Source of the DNA: Candidatus Sulfotelmatobacter sp.
GTDB lineage: Bacteria; Vulcanimicrobiota; Vulcanimicrobiia; Vulcanimicrobiales; Vulcanimicrobiaceae
DNA: 64,000 nucleotides
Direction of reading: 5' to 3'
NCBI GenBank assembly: GCA_035504415.1
Contig: DATJRY010000003.1
Location: 62,001 to 126,000 of the forward strand
Shown here piece by piece: positions 42,116 to 51,349 of the stretch; the stretch's first letter is position 1; every line of letters starts with the position of its first letter. Under the pieces are notes generated by a model. That model did not search any database. It was not told where the DNA came from and worked only from the letters and a program-made list of their open reading frames with translations. A program made the translations under genes and the position numbers.

Positions 42116-42868
42116 ATGGCGGCGACCGGAGGAGAGACCCGCTCGCGCCTCCGGCGCGCGCAGGGCGAATCCAAGATGGAAACCGCGGGGATGATGCGGT
42201 GGCTGCTCACGTACGCCGACATGATCACCCTGCTGCTCGCGCTGTTCATCATCTTGTTCGCGATCTCGACCATCTCGAGCGTGAAGTTCCAGCGGCTGGC
42301 GCGCCAGATCTCGGGCGGTTTCAACAGCACCGACGCGATCAACAACCCGCCCAACGGCGGCACGATCGGGAGCGACAAGGGCCAGACCGAAGAGGCCAAC
42401 ATGGCCGCGGTCAAGAGCCAGCTCGACCGCTACATCGCGCAGCGCAACCTGCAGTCCAAGGTGCAGACCCAGATCACCAAGCAAGGGCTGACCATCACGC
42501 TGCTGAGCGACAAGGCGTACTACGACTCCGGCTCGGCCGAGCTGCGACCGGAAACGAAGGCGCTGCTCGACGACGTCGCCGGCCAGATCCGCCACGTGCG
42601 CAACGACGTGCGGGTCGAAGGCAACACCGACGACGTGCCGATCGCCACCTCGATCTATCCGACCAACTGGGAGCTTTCCGCGGCCCGCGCGACGAACGTC
42701 ACCCGCTACCTCGTCGAGCACGACAAGATTCCGCCAACCCGCCTCTCGTTCGCAGGCTATGGCGAGTACCGGCCCAAGTATCCCAATGACACCGACGCAC
42801 ACCGCCAGCAGAATCGCCGCACGGACGTCGTGATCCTGAACGGCAACGAGGGGAATTCGACCCCGTGA
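42116..42868 (+). CDS. motB: Flagellar motor stator protein MotB
   Basis: 250 residues. One transmembrane helix contains the proton-carrying Asp35 in WLLTYADMITLLLALF. A linker (60-110) includes the plug region. The OmpA-like peptidoglycan-binding domain is at about 120-245 (YYDSGSAELRP, VEGNTDDVPI, LSAARATNVTRYL). It starts three bases after motA, and its stop overlaps the fliM GTG. Confidence 0.95.
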   Translation: MAATGGETRSRLRRAQGESKMETAGMMRWLLTYADMITLLLALFIILFAISTISSVKFQRLARQISGGFNSTDAINNPPNGGTIGSDKGQTEEANMAAVKSQLDRYIAQRNLQSKVQTQITKQGLTITLLSDKAYYDSGSAELRPETKALLDDVAGQIRHVRNDVRVEGNTDDVPIATSIYPTNWELSAARATNVTRYLVEHDKIPPTRLSFAGYGEYRPKYPNDTDAHRQQNRRTDVVILNGNEGNSTP

Positions 42869-43851
42869 GCATGCTCTCGCAAGAAGAGATCGACGCGCTG
42901 GTCAATCAGCTGGCCGCCCCCGAACCGGGGACGCAGGCCAGCGATCTGCGCAAGGTCAAGTCGTTCGACTTCCGCTTCAACAAGCGGCTGGACAAGTTCT
43001 CGAACAACCAGCTGCAGACGCTGCGCACGCTGCACGACAACTTCACCCGGCTGCTCAACAACTCGCTCTCGGTCTACCTGCGCACGCGGGTCGAGGCGAC
43101 GATCGTCTCGCTTGAGCAGATCAGCTACGGCGACTTCATCGCCTCGATCGGCATTCCGTCGATCCTCTCGATCTACTCGATGGACCCGCTGCCGGGCTCG
43201 GGGATCGTCCAGGTCGACCTCAACCTGGTGTTCTCGATCATCGACCGGCTGCTGGGCGGCCCCGGCTGGTACCCGCAGAAGCTCCGCGACCTGACCGACA
43301 TCGAGCGCACGCTGATGCAGCGCTTCATGGCCCGCATGCTCAACAGCTATCGCGAGTCGTGGAACTACCTGCTGACGCTCTCGCTGAAGATCGAAGCGCT
43401 CGACTCGAACCCACAGTTCATCCCGCGCATCATCCCGCTCGATCAGATCGTCGCCTTCGTCTCGTGTGAGCTCAAGGTCGGCGACATGGCCGGCGTGATG
43501 AACTTCTGCCTGCCGTACCTGGTGCTGCAGTCGATCGGGCCGCAGCTTTCCGACTTCCAGTGGTCGCCGACCGTCGTCGCCGGCCGCGGCGTCACCGAAG
43601 AAGACATCGCGCAGCTGGCCCGCAACGTCGAGCGCGCGCCGGTCGACGTCAAGGTCGAGCTGGGCCGCACCGTCGTCTCGCTGCGCGACCTGATCGCGCT
43701 GCAGCCCGGCGACCTGGTGCTGTTCGACAAGCCGGTCGATCAGCCGCTGGCCGTGACCGTCAACGAGCGCGAGAAGTTCAAGGTGTTCCCCGGCGTCAAC
43801 CGCGACAAGCTCGCGGTGCGCGTCTCCCACATCGTCGAGAACGAGGAGTAG
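42865..43851 (+). CDS. fliM: Flagellar motor switch protein FliM
   Basis: 328 residues. The N-terminal peptide MLSQEEIDALVNQL is the CheY-P docking motif. The CheC-like middle domain (about 40-230, with the GPGWYPQKLRDLTDIE region) binds FliG, and the C-terminal SpoA domain (VDVKVELGRTVVSLRDLIAL) binds FliN/FliY. It receives the chemotaxis signal and reverses rotation. GTG 42865 overlaps the motB stop; an ATG two codons later is an alternative. Confidence 0.96.
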   Translation: MSMLSQEEIDALVNQLAAPEPGTQASDLRKVKSFDFRFNKRLDKFSNNQLQTLRTLHDNFTRLLNNSLSVYLRTRVEATIVSLEQISYGDFIASIGIPSILSIYSMDPLPGSGIVQVDLNLVFSIIDRLLGGPGWYPQKLRDLTDIERTLMQRFMARMLNSYRESWNYLLTLSLKIEALDSNPQFIPRIIPLDQIVAFVSCELKVGDMAGVMNFCLPYLVLQSIGPQLSDFQWSPTVVAGRGVTEEDIAQLARNVERAPVDVKVELGRTVVSLRDLIALQPGDLVLFDKPVDQPLAVTVNEREKFKVFPGVNRDKLAVRVSHIVENEE

Positions 43852-43853
43852 CG

Positions 43854-44747
43854 GTGTCCGATACCTTGCGTCCCTTGGCCGACGCCATGTTCGCCTCCGC
43901 CGCCACAGTGTTCGGGACGCTCGCGGGGCGTAACGTCACCGCCGGACCGGCCCAGCAGACCGAGAGCGAGTCCTCGATCCGCGTCGAGCCCGACGTCGTC
44001 GCGACCGTCACGCGCGTCCCCTCGGCCGACCTCGCGTTCGTCGCCCGGTACCCCAAGCGCGACCTCGCGCAGGTGGTCGAGCTGATGCTCGGCACCACCA
44101 GCGAAGGCGGCGAGCTCGACGCGATGCAGCTTTCGATCATCGCCGAGACGGTGGTCCAGGTTTCCAGCGCGATGGGCGAAGCGCTCTCGACCCTCGCTCG
44201 TGCCGACAGCAACGGCATCGAGTCCGCCGTCGCCGCCGATGCCGGCGCGTTCCCGGCGCCGCCGTTCGTGACGTACATGGCCGCGCTCGAGCTGGGTGAC
44301 GGCTTCGTGACGGCCCTGACGCTCGATTTCGACGTGCTCGCGCAGCACCGCCTCGAGGCCGCGACGGCGCCCGCCGCGCCCGAGCCGGTCGCCGCCCCCG
44401 CTCCGCCGCCGGCCCGTCGCAGCGCGCCGGTCCAGGAAGGCCAGCCGGTCAGCTTCACCGCGATGGCGCCCACCCCGGTGCGCGCGCCCGCCCCGGGCCA
44501 CGCCAACCTCGACCTGGTCCACGACGTGCCGCTGGAGATCTCGGCGGTGCTCGGCCAGACCGAGCTCTCGCTGCGCGAGGTCGTCTCGATGCAGACTGGC
44601 AGCGTGTTCGAGCTCGACAAGCTCTCGACCGACCCGATCGATCTCTACGTCAACAGCATCTTGATCGCGCGGGGCGAGGTGGTCGTCGTCGACGACAAGT
44701 TCGCGGTCAAGATCAGCGAGCTCAACCCGGTCGTCGACAAGGTTTGA
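43854..44747 (+). CDS. fliN: Flagellar motor switch protein FliN/FliY type
   Basis: 297 residues. The C-terminal SpoA domain (about 210-293, VPLEISAVLGQTELSLREV, then VNSILIARGEVVVVDDKFAV) is the FliN core of the C ring. The N-terminal part (about 1-165) resembles the CheC-like domain of FliY, but the phosphatase signature (ExxN) is not intact: the corresponding helix reads AETVVQVSSAMGEAL, with no Asn. An Ala/Pro linker joins the domains. It is a FliY-like C-ring protein that probably lacks CheY-P phosphatase activity; CheC downstream could supply it. GTG start three bases after fliM. Confidence 0.88.
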   Translation: MSDTLRPLADAMFASAATVFGTLAGRNVTAGPAQQTESESSIRVEPDVVATVTRVPSADLAFVARYPKRDLAQVVELMLGTTSEGGELDAMQLSIIAETVVQVSSAMGEALSTLARADSNGIESAVAADAGAFPAPPFVTYMAALELGDGFVTALTLDFDVLAQHRLEAATAPAAPEPVAAPAPPPARRSAPVQEGQPVSFTAMAPTPVRAPAPGHANLDLVHDVPLEISAVLGQTELSLREVVSMQTGSVFELDKLSTDPIDLYVNSILIARGEVVVVDDKFAVKISELNPVVDKV

Positions 44748-44775
44748 CCGGCCTGCCGGCCGGAGGTGCGTTGAG

Positions 44776-45120
44776 ATGAGCGTCGCGCTCACCTACGTCT
44801 GGGCGCTCCTACTGGTCGCTCTGATGCTGCTCGCGCTGACCTACGGCGTCCGGCTGCTCAACCGCGGCCGAATCGTGGCGGCCGCCGGGAAGCGCCTGGT
44901 AACGGTCGTCGAGTCGACCTATTTGGGGCAGCACGTGACCGTTCACGTCCTGAAGGTCGGCGACCGATACTACTTGGTGGGCGGAGGAACCGCCGGAGTG
45001 ACCCACATCGCCGACGTCCCCCCGGACGCCGTCGAGCCCTATATCGAGTCGCAACGGAAGGCGCTCGGGGAGCAGCGGGATGCGCTGCTTCGTCTCATGC
45101 AGAGATTTCGCCGACCGTGA
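44776..45120 (+). CDS. fliO: Flagellar biosynthetic protein FliO
   Basis: 114 residues. An N-terminal transmembrane helix (VWALLLVALMLLALTYGV) is followed by the FliO core (KRLVTVVESTYLGQHVTVHVLKVGDRYYLVG) and a charged tail. FliO helps assemble the FliP ring of the export gate. GGAGGTG lies upstream of the ATG. Its stop overlaps the fliP GTG. Confidence 0.88.
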   Translation: MSVALTYVWALLLVALMLLALTYGVRLLNRGRIVAAAGKRLVTVVESTYLGQHVTVHVLKVGDRYYLVGGGTAGVTHIADVPPDAVEPYIESQRKALGEQRDALLRLMQRFRRP

Positions 45121-45902
45121 ACCGCCGTACGTTCCTGCTTCTTGGTAGTCTCGCCGCCGTCTTCGCGTTCTTCGCGCTGGCGATGCCGGCGTTCGCCCAA
45201 TCGGCACCGACCGCGCCGACCGTCCCGATCCCGCGCATCAACCTGGGCGTGAGCCCCGCGACCAAACCCTCGGACGTCGCGCTCTCGTTGCAGATCCTCT
45301 TGCTGCTCACGGTGCTGACGCTGGCGCCGACGATCCTGATCCTGATGACCTCGTTCACCCGGATCGTCGTCGTGCTCTCGTTCGTGCGCACCGCGATGGG
45401 GACCAACACCGTCCCCCCGACGCAGGTGCTGGTCGGCCTCTCGCTGCTGCTGACGTTCTTCGTGATGAACCCGGTCATCCAGGACATCAACAAGAACGCC
45501 CTGCAGCCGTACCTGGGCGGCAAGATATCGCAGACCCGAGCGCTCGACGAGGCGCAGGTGCCGCTGCGCGCGTTCATGTTCCGCCAAACGCGCGAGAAGG
45601 ACATCGCGTTGTTCTACACGCTCTCGAAGGAGAAGACCCGGCCGGCCACCCAGAAGGACGTCCCGACCTACATCCTCGTCCCGGCGTTCGTCATCAGCGA
45701 GCTGAAGACGGCCTTCCAGATCGGCTTCGCGATCTACATCCCGTTCATCGTCATCGACATGGTCGTCGCCTCGGTGCTGCTCTCGATGGGTATGATGATG
45801 ATCCCGCCGGTCTTGATCTCGCTGCCGTTCAAGATCCTGATCTTCTTGCTGGTCGACGGTTGGAACCTCACCGTCCAGGCCCTCTTCGCGAGCTTCAAGT
45901 AG
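45117..45902 (+). CDS. fliP: Flagellar export gate protein FliP
   Basis: 261 residues with a cleavable signal peptide (RRTFLLLGSLAAVFAFFALA, cut near AFAQ) and the conserved helices SLQILLLLTVLTLAPTILIL, MTSFTRIVVVLSFVRTAMGT, PAFVISELKTAFQIGFAIYI and MGMMMIPPVLISLPFKI. FliP5-FliQ4-FliR1 form the export pore. It overlaps fliO by four bases. Confidence 0.97.
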   Translation: MNRRTFLLLGSLAAVFAFFALAMPAFAQSAPTAPTVPIPRINLGVSPATKPSDVALSLQILLLLTVLTLAPTILILMTSFTRIVVVLSFVRTAMGTNTVPPTQVLVGLSLLLTFFVMNPVIQDINKNALQPYLGGKISQTRALDEAQVPLRAFMFRQTREKDIALFYTLSKEKTRPATQKDVPTYILVPAFVISELKTAFQIGFAIYIPFIVIDMVVASVLLSMGMMMIPPVLISLPFKILIFLLVDGWNLTVQALFASFK

Positions 45903-45906
45903 CGCG

Positions 45907-46176
45907 ATGACCTACGCGACGGCACTCTCGCTGGGGCGCGAAGCGATCGTGGTGGCGCTCTTGGTCACCGCGCCGGCGCTGCTGCTGGGGCTGATCACCG
46001 GGCTCATCATCTCGGTGTTCCAGGCGGTCACGCAGATCCAGGAGCCGACGTTGGCCTTCATTCCGAAGATCGTCGTCGTCGCGATCGCGATCTTGCTGTT
46101 CGGTCCCTTCATGCTGGCGCTGCTGACCGACTTCGCGAACCGCGTCTTCAGCAACCTACCGGCCTTCACCCAGTGA
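45907..46176 (+). CDS. fliQ: Flagellar export gate protein FliQ
   Basis: 89 residues, two transmembrane helices with the family pattern LITGLIISVFQAVTQIQEPT between them. A pore subunit with FliP and FliR. It starts four bases after fliP, and its stop overlaps the fliR GTG. Confidence 0.95.
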   Translation: MTYATALSLGREAIVVALLVTAPALLLGLITGLIISVFQAVTQIQEPTLAFIPKIVVVAIAILLFGPFMLALLTDFANRVFSNLPAFTQ

Positions 46177-46964
46177 CCGCGGACTTCAACCTCTTCGGGC
46201 TCACCCTGCCGCGCTTCGAGACGCTGATCTTGGTGTTGGTGCGGGTCAGCGCGATGCTGGCGATGGTCCCGATCTTCTCGCAGCAGCAGTTGCCGCGCCA
46301 GCTGCGCTTCGCGATCGGGCTCATGTTCACGTTCGTCTTGGCCTCGACCGTCCCGACGGTGGGCGTCATGCAACTCGGCCCTTTGACGGTGGCCGTCTTC
46401 GCGCAACTCTTCGTCGGCCTGGTGTTCGGCTTCGTCTCCTTTTTGCTCTTCACCGGGATCGAGTTCGCCGGTCAGGTCATCGATTTGCAGATCGGCTTCG
46501 CGATCGCGAACGTCATCAACCCGCAGACCTCGCAGAGCGTCACCATCATCGGTGAATACGAGCTGACGCTGGCGACCCTGCTCTACCTGGCGATCGACGG
46601 CCACCACCAGCTGATCGCGGGCATCGCGCGCTCGTTCAACCTGGTCCCGCTCCCCTACGCCGCGACGCCGCAGCTGCTGACGGGCGATGTGATGGGTTTC
46701 TTCACCGGGGCGTTGCTGGTCGTGCTGCAGATCGCGGCACCGGTCGCGGTCTCTTTGTTCCTGGTCAATGTCATGCTCGGCTTGATGGCGCGCGTGGCGC
46801 CTCAGATGAACATGTTCGTCGTCGGCTTCCCGCTGCAAATCGGCACCGGTCTGATCATGCTGATCATTTCGATCCCGATCATGGGCAACGTGTTCCCGGC
46901 GCTGGTCGACCAGTCGAGTCGCGAGATGGACACGGTCCTGCGCGCGCTGGGGCCGCAACCGTAA
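46173..46964 (+). CDS. fliR: Flagellar export gate protein FliR
   Basis: 263 residues, about six hydrophobic segments: PRFETLILVLVRVSAMLAMVP, LRFAIGLMFTFVLASTV, the FliR-typical GIEFAGQVIDLQIGFAIANV and MARVAPQMNMFVVGFPLQI. It completes the FliPQR core. The final A of its TAA is the first base of the flhB ATG. Confidence 0.96.
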   Translation: MTADFNLFGLTLPRFETLILVLVRVSAMLAMVPIFSQQQLPRQLRFAIGLMFTFVLASTVPTVGVMQLGPLTVAVFAQLFVGLVFGFVSFLLFTGIEFAGQVIDLQIGFAIANVINPQTSQSVTIIGEYELTLATLLYLAIDGHHQLIAGIARSFNLVPLPYAATPQLLTGDVMGFFTGALLVVLQIAAPVAVSLFLVNVMLGLMARVAPQMNMFVVGFPLQIGTGLIMLIISIPIMGNVFPALVDQSSREMDTVLRALGPQP

Positions 46965-48031
46965 TGGCACGTCCCGAAGCCACCGAAAAACCGACACCCA
47001 AACGCCGCCACGAGGCCCGCGAGCGCGGTCAAGTCGCGCGCTCGCAGGACATCGGCGGCTCGGCGATCTTCATCGCGATCGTTACGGCGCTGCACGTCGG
47101 GTTCATGCACGCCGTCGGCTCGAGCATGACCGCCTTCACGATCGCGATCTCGAACGCGGGCTCGCCCGACACGCTGACGGTCCGCTCCATCGCCGGGCTG
47201 TTCGTGCGTGCCGCGATGCCGTATACGGGCTTGATCGCGCTGGCGTTCTTTTCGGCGCTCGTGCTGGCGGTGCTCGCCAACCTCCTCCAGTTCGGCTTCT
47301 TGTTCTCGCCGGGACTGCTGCGCCCCAAATTCGGCAAGCTCAACCCGCTGGCCGGGTTCAAGCGCATTTTCTTCTCGGCGCAAACGCTGGTTCAGTTCGC
47401 GAAGCAGGCGCTCAAGCTGACGATCGTCATCTTCATCTGCTGGATGGGGATCAAGGACAACGTCCCCGTGCTCGCCGGACTGGCGAGCGCCGCGCCGCAC
47501 GACATCTTGGCCACCATCGAGGGCATCGTCTTCGGCATCGGGATCAAGGTCGGCATCCTGCTGCTCTTGCTGGGCATCGTCGACTACGTCTGGGAACGCC
47601 GGCGTTTGGAGACCTCGCTCAAGATGACCAAGACCGAGGTCAAGGACGAACAGAAGCAATCGGAAGGCAACCCGGAGGCTAGGCAAGCGCTCAAGCAGCG
47701 GCAGCGGGCGATGGCGCGCCGTCGCATGATGGCGGCCGTTCCGAAGGCGACCGTCGTGGTCACCAACCCGACCCACTTCGCGGTCGCGCTGGAGTGGGAC
47801 GAGCTGACGATGGACGCGCCCCTGCTGACGGCCAAGGGCGCCGACCTGATGGCCCGGCGCATCCGCGAGCTGGCCAAAGAGCACGGGGTGCCGCTGGTCG
47901 AGAACCCGGCCCTGGCCCGGACCCTGTACGCCAAGGTCGAGCTCGATTCGCCGGTCCCGGCCGATCTCTACGCGGCGGTCGCCCAGGTCATCGCCTTTGT
48001 CTACAAGCTCAAGCACCGGACGATCGCATGA
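46964..48031 (+). CDS. flhB: Flagellar export switch protein FlhB
   Basis: 355 residues. N-terminal EKPTPKRRHEARERGQVARS, four transmembrane helices and the cytoplasmic domain with the autocleavage motif NPTH (residues 268-271), followed by FAVALEW. Cleavage at this site lets FliK switch export from hook to filament substrates. Its TGA overlaps the ATG of a 39-codon frame. Confidence 0.97.
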   Translation: MARPEATEKPTPKRRHEARERGQVARSQDIGGSAIFIAIVTALHVGFMHAVGSSMTAFTIAISNAGSPDTLTVRSIAGLFVRAAMPYTGLIALAFFSALVLAVLANLLQFGFLFSPGLLRPKFGKLNPLAGFKRIFFSAQTLVQFAKQALKLTIVIFICWMGIKDNVPVLAGLASAAPHDILATIEGIVFGIGIKVGILLLLLGIVDYVWERRRLETSLKMTKTEVKDEQKQSEGNPEARQALKQRQRAMARRRMMAAVPKATVVVTNPTHFAVALEWDELTMDAPLLTAKGADLMARRIRELAKEHGVPLVENPALARTLYAKVELDSPVPADLYAAVAQVIAFVYKLKHRTIA

Positions 48032-48147
48032 CCGCATACCAAGCGGGGCCCCGCCGAACGAAAAGAGAACGCCGGGCCGGTGCCGGCGCGCTTACGTCGG
48101 GGCGCCAATTCGCCGATGGTAGTAGCAACGTGGAGACCGTGACCTAG
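48028..48147 (+). CDS. 39-residue frame tiled between flhB and flhA
   Basis: ATG 48028 overlaps the flhB stop (ATGA), and the TAG at 48145-48147 overlaps the flhA GTG (TAGTG), so the frame fills the whole 115-bp gap with no slack at either end. The peptide starts MTAYQAGPRRTKRERRAG and ends SNVETVT: basic first half, Ser/Asn/Thr-rich end, no membrane helix. flhA has no clear ribosome binding site of its own besides a weak GGAG inside this frame (48132-48135), which fits coupling. No family is recognised. Confidence 0.5.
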   Translation: MTAYQAGPRRTKRERRAGAGALTSGRQFADGSSNVETVT

Positions 48148-50279
48148 TGGCGACGGCCGCATCACCGCGTCCGAACCTGCTCGACCGCCTGGCGTCGACT
48201 TCGCACGTCTGGGTGGCCGCTTCTTCGGTGTTGCTGGTCGTCCTGATGATCATCCCGGTCGCGCCGTGGGTGCTCGACCTGCTGCTCTCGGTCAACATCG
48301 CGATGGCGCTGGTCATCCTGCTGACCACGCTGTATACCGAGAACGCGCTCGCCTTCAGCGTCTTCCCGACGCTGCTCTTGATCGTCACGCTGTTCCGGCT
48401 CTCGCTCAACATCACCGGCACCCGTTCGATCTTGCTGCACGGCTACGCCGGGCAAGTCATCGAGGCGTTCGGGAACGTCGTCGTCGGCGGCAACTACGCG
48501 GTCGGCATCGTCATCTTCGCGATCCTGATCGTCATCCAGTTCGTCGTCATCACCAACGGTGCCGGGCGCGTCGCCGAAGTCGCAGCGCGCTTCACCTTGG
48601 ACGCGATGCCCGGCAAGCAGCTGGCGGTCGACGCCGATCTGAACGCCGGCCTCATCACCGAGGCCGAAGCGCGCCAGCGGCGCAAAGACATCCAGCGCGC
48701 GGCCGACTTCTACGGCGCGATGGACGGTGCGTCGAAGTTCGTGCGCGGCGACGCGGTCGCGGCCGTCATCATCGTCTTCGTCAACATCATCGGCGGCTTC
48801 TTCATCGGCATCTTCCAACAGGGGATGACGGTGGTCGAAGCGCTGCAGCGATTCACGCTGCTGACGATCGGTGAAGGTATCGTCACCCAGATCCCGGCGC
48901 TGTTGATCTCGACCGCCACCGGTATCATCGTCACCCGCGCCGCCGCCGAAGGATCGTTCGGCCACGATCTCTCCAAGCAGCTGGTCCAGGATCCGCGCGC
49001 GCTGGCGATCGCCGCCGGCCTGCTGATCATCTTCGCCTTCTTCGGTCTGCCGCCGTGGGCGATGCTGATCATGGCCTCGGTCCTGTTCTTGCTGTTCTTG
49101 CGCTCGCGCTCGCAGCAGCGGCTCATGAAAGCCGCGGAGACCAAGGGTGTCGGCGGCAAGCCGGGCGCGCCGGGCGTCAGCGGTTCGACCGCGCAGCCCG
49201 CGGTTAAGCCGGCCGAGTCGGTCGTGCCGCTGCTCTCGTACGATCCGATGGAGCTGGAGATCGGCTTCGGCCTGATCCCGCTGGTCGATGTCTCGCAGGG
49301 CGGCGACCTGCTCGAGCGCATCACGATGATCCGCCGTCACGCCGCGCGCGAGCTGGGCATCGTCGTCCCGCCGATTCGCGTGCGCGACAACCTGCAGCTC
49401 AAGCCTTCGACGTACGTGGTGAAGATCTACGGGCTCGAGGTCGCGCGCGCCGAGGTCATGGTCTCGCGCTTGCTCGCGATGAATCCCGGCACCGCGACCA
49501 ACGGCATCGACGGCATCCCGACCACCGAGCCTGCCTTCGGGCTGCCCGCGCTGTGGATCGCCGAGAGCGCGCGCGGCGACGCCGAGCTGGCCGGCTACAC
49601 GGTCATCGATCCGACCTCGGTCATCGCGACGCATCTGACCGAGATCATCCGCGGCCACGCACCCGATCTGCTCGGACGCCAAGAGACGAGCGCGCTGCTC
49701 GACAACGTCAAGCAGCACTACCCCGTCGTCGTCGAAGAGCTGATCCCGAGTCTGCTCACGGTCGGCGAAGTGCAGCGCGTCTTGCAGAACCTCTTGCGCG
49801 AGCGCATTCCGATCCGCAACCTGCTGCTGATCCTGGAGAACCTCGCCGACGGCGCGCGGCAGTCGAAAGATATCGATTTCTTGACCGAAAAGGTCCGCGC
49901 GGCGATGGCGCGCCACATCTGCGCCGAGTACGCTGAGAACGGTATGCTCTCGGTCATCACCGTCGACCCACGACTCGAGTCGCTGCTCGCCGAGGCGGTC
50001 CGCCGCGGCGAGGACGCCTACGCGCTGCTCGACCCGGGGACGGTGGCGAAGATCTACAACTCGCTGACCCGCCAGATCCAGACGGCCCAGCAGACCGGCC
50101 TGCAGCCGATCGTGCTGACCTCCCCCTCGACCCGTTTGGCCCTCAAGCGGCTCACCGAACGCGCCGCGCCCTCGCTGGTCGTGCTGTCCTACAGCGAGAT
50201 CGCCCCCGGCCTGCGGGTCGAGTCGATCGGCCAGGTCTCGACGACCGACGAGCCGGCGGTGGCGGGATCGCCGGTATAA
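48147..50279 (+). CDS. flhA: Flagellar export gate protein FlhA
   Basis: 710 residues. The N-terminal half has about eight transmembrane helices and the highly conserved loop DAMPGKQLAVDADLNAGLI through RADFYGAMDGASKFVRGDAV-like sequence (residues about 150-205). The C-terminal cytosolic domain (about 360-695) forms the nonameric ring that docks FliI/FliJ and chaperone-substrate pairs (VPPIRVRDNLQL, LLTVGEVQRVLQNLLRERI). GTG start overlapping the 39-codon frame. Confidence 0.97.
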   Translation: MATAASPRPNLLDRLASTSHVWVAASSVLLVVLMIIPVAPWVLDLLLSVNIAMALVILLTTLYTENALAFSVFPTLLLIVTLFRLSLNITGTRSILLHGYAGQVIEAFGNVVVGGNYAVGIVIFAILIVIQFVVITNGAGRVAEVAARFTLDAMPGKQLAVDADLNAGLITEAEARQRRKDIQRAADFYGAMDGASKFVRGDAVAAVIIVFVNIIGGFFIGIFQQGMTVVEALQRFTLLTIGEGIVTQIPALLISTATGIIVTRAAAEGSFGHDLSKQLVQDPRALAIAAGLLIIFAFFGLPPWAMLIMASVLFLLFLRSRSQQRLMKAAETKGVGGKPGAPGVSGSTAQPAVKPAESVVPLLSYDPMELEIGFGLIPLVDVSQGGDLLERITMIRRHAARELGIVVPPIRVRDNLQLKPSTYVVKIYGLEVARAEVMVSRLLAMNPGTATNGIDGIPTTEPAFGLPALWIAESARGDAELAGYTVIDPTSVIATHLTEIIRGHAPDLLGRQETSALLDNVKQHYPVVVEELIPSLLTVGEVQRVLQNLLRERIPIRNLLLILENLADGARQSKDIDFLTEKVRAAMARHICAEYAENGMLSVITVDPRLESLLAEAVRRGEDAYALLDPGTVAKIYNSLTRQIQTAQQTGLQPIVLTSPSTRLALKRLTERAAPSLVVLSYSEIAPGLRVESIGQVSTTDEPAVAGSPV

Positions 50280-50282
50280 GCG

Positions 50283-50963
50283 ATGCTCCGGATGCTCGGC
50301 TTGGGCCCCAAGCCCCTCTCGCAGCAGATCAAGCTCAAACTGCCGCAGGTCAACACCTTCGTCGACGTCGCGACGACCGGCAACGGTCCCCGCGGGTCGG
50401 TCTGTGTCGAGTCGGTCAACCCCAAGGGGCTGACCATCAGCGGTTTACCGGGCCTGGCGGCAGGCCAGACCGTGGTCTTCTCGTACCAGAACGCCCACGG
50501 CCGTTTTCGCTTCTCGAGCCGGTGCTCGGGGGTGCGGGGCGCGCACGCGCAATTCTCGGTCCCCTCACGGATCGAGACGATCCAACTCTTCAGCGGGGCG
50601 CAGAAGCGCTCCGCCGTCCGTCTCGACGCCACGGTCCCGGCCCAGTGGCGCTTCGCTCCGGGTGGGAAGGGGTCGGGCGAGTACGTCCGTGCCTCCCTCA
50701 CCGACATCAGTCGCTCGGGCGCCTCGTTGATCGTGGATCGGGAGGTGAAGAAGGGGACCTCGGTCGAGGTCCGGTTTGCGGTCAGCACCACCAGTACGCC
50801 GCTGACCCTACTCGGTGAAGTCATGCGGACCGCCAATATCGAAACCACGAAAAAACTCTCGCTCGGGCTGCGCTTCCACGGGGTCAAACCCGAGGAGGAC
50901 CGGGCGATCATGGAGTTCATCAACAAGCGTCAAGCCGAGCGGCGCAGCCGCGGCCTGGCTTGA
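50283..50963 (+). CDS. PilZ-domain protein, YcgR-like (cyclic-di-GMP flagellar brake)
   Basis: 226 residues. An N-terminal YcgR-type beta domain (about 15-100) precedes a PilZ domain with both ligand motifs: RxxxR (Arg109 and Arg113 in KRSAVRLDA) and DxSxxG (Asp141, Ser143, Gly146 in DISRSGASL). YcgR proteins bind cyclic-di-GMP and act on FliG or MotA to slow the motor. It begins three bases after flhA and precedes cheY, consistent with motor control. Confidence 0.88.
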   Translation: MLRMLGLGPKPLSQQIKLKLPQVNTFVDVATTGNGPRGSVCVESVNPKGLTISGLPGLAAGQTVVFSYQNAHGRFRFSSRCSGVRGAHAQFSVPSRIETIQLFSGAQKRSAVRLDATVPAQWRFAPGGKGSGEYVRASLTDISRSGASLIVDREVKKGTSVEVRFAVSTTSTPLTLLGEVMRTANIETTKKLSLGLRFHGVKPEEDRAIMEFINKRQAERRSRGLA

Positions 50964-50983
50964 GAGGGCAGTAGGACACAAGG

Positions 50984-51349
50984 ATGTCGGGGAAGCGAGT
51001 GCTCATCGTCGACGACGCCGTCGTCATGCGGATGATGATCAAGGGGATCCTCAGCAAGAACGGCTACGAGGTCGTCGGTGAGGCGCAGAACGGCCTCGAG
51101 GCGGTCGAGAAGTACAAGGCGCTGAGCCCGGACCTGGTCACCATGGACATGGTGATGCCGGAGATGGACGGAATCACGGCCGTCAAACAGATCGTCGCCC
51201 AAGATCCCAACGCGCGCATCATCATGTGCACGTCGATGGGTCAGCAGGCGCTGGTCGTCGAGGCGATCCAGGCCGGGGCGAAGTCGTTCATCACCAAGCC
51301 GTTCCAGCCGCCCAAGATTCTGGAGACCATCCAGAAGGTGCTGGCATGA
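50984..51349 (+). CDS. cheY: Chemotaxis response regulator CheY
   Basis: 121 residues, single receiver domain. Acidic pair in LIVDDAVV, phosphoacceptor Asp55 in LVTMDMVMPEMDGI, the Thr/Ser in IIMCTSMGQ and the Lys in SFITKPFQP. No output domain. Phospho-CheY binds the FliM N-terminal peptide. The stop overlaps the cheC ATG (ATGA). Confidence 0.95.
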   Translation: MSGKRVLIVDDAVVMRMMIKGILSKNGYEVVGEAQNGLEAVEKYKALSPDLVTMDMVMPEMDGITAVKQIVAQDPNARIIMCTSMGQQALVVEAIQAGAKSFITKPFQPPKILETIQKVLA

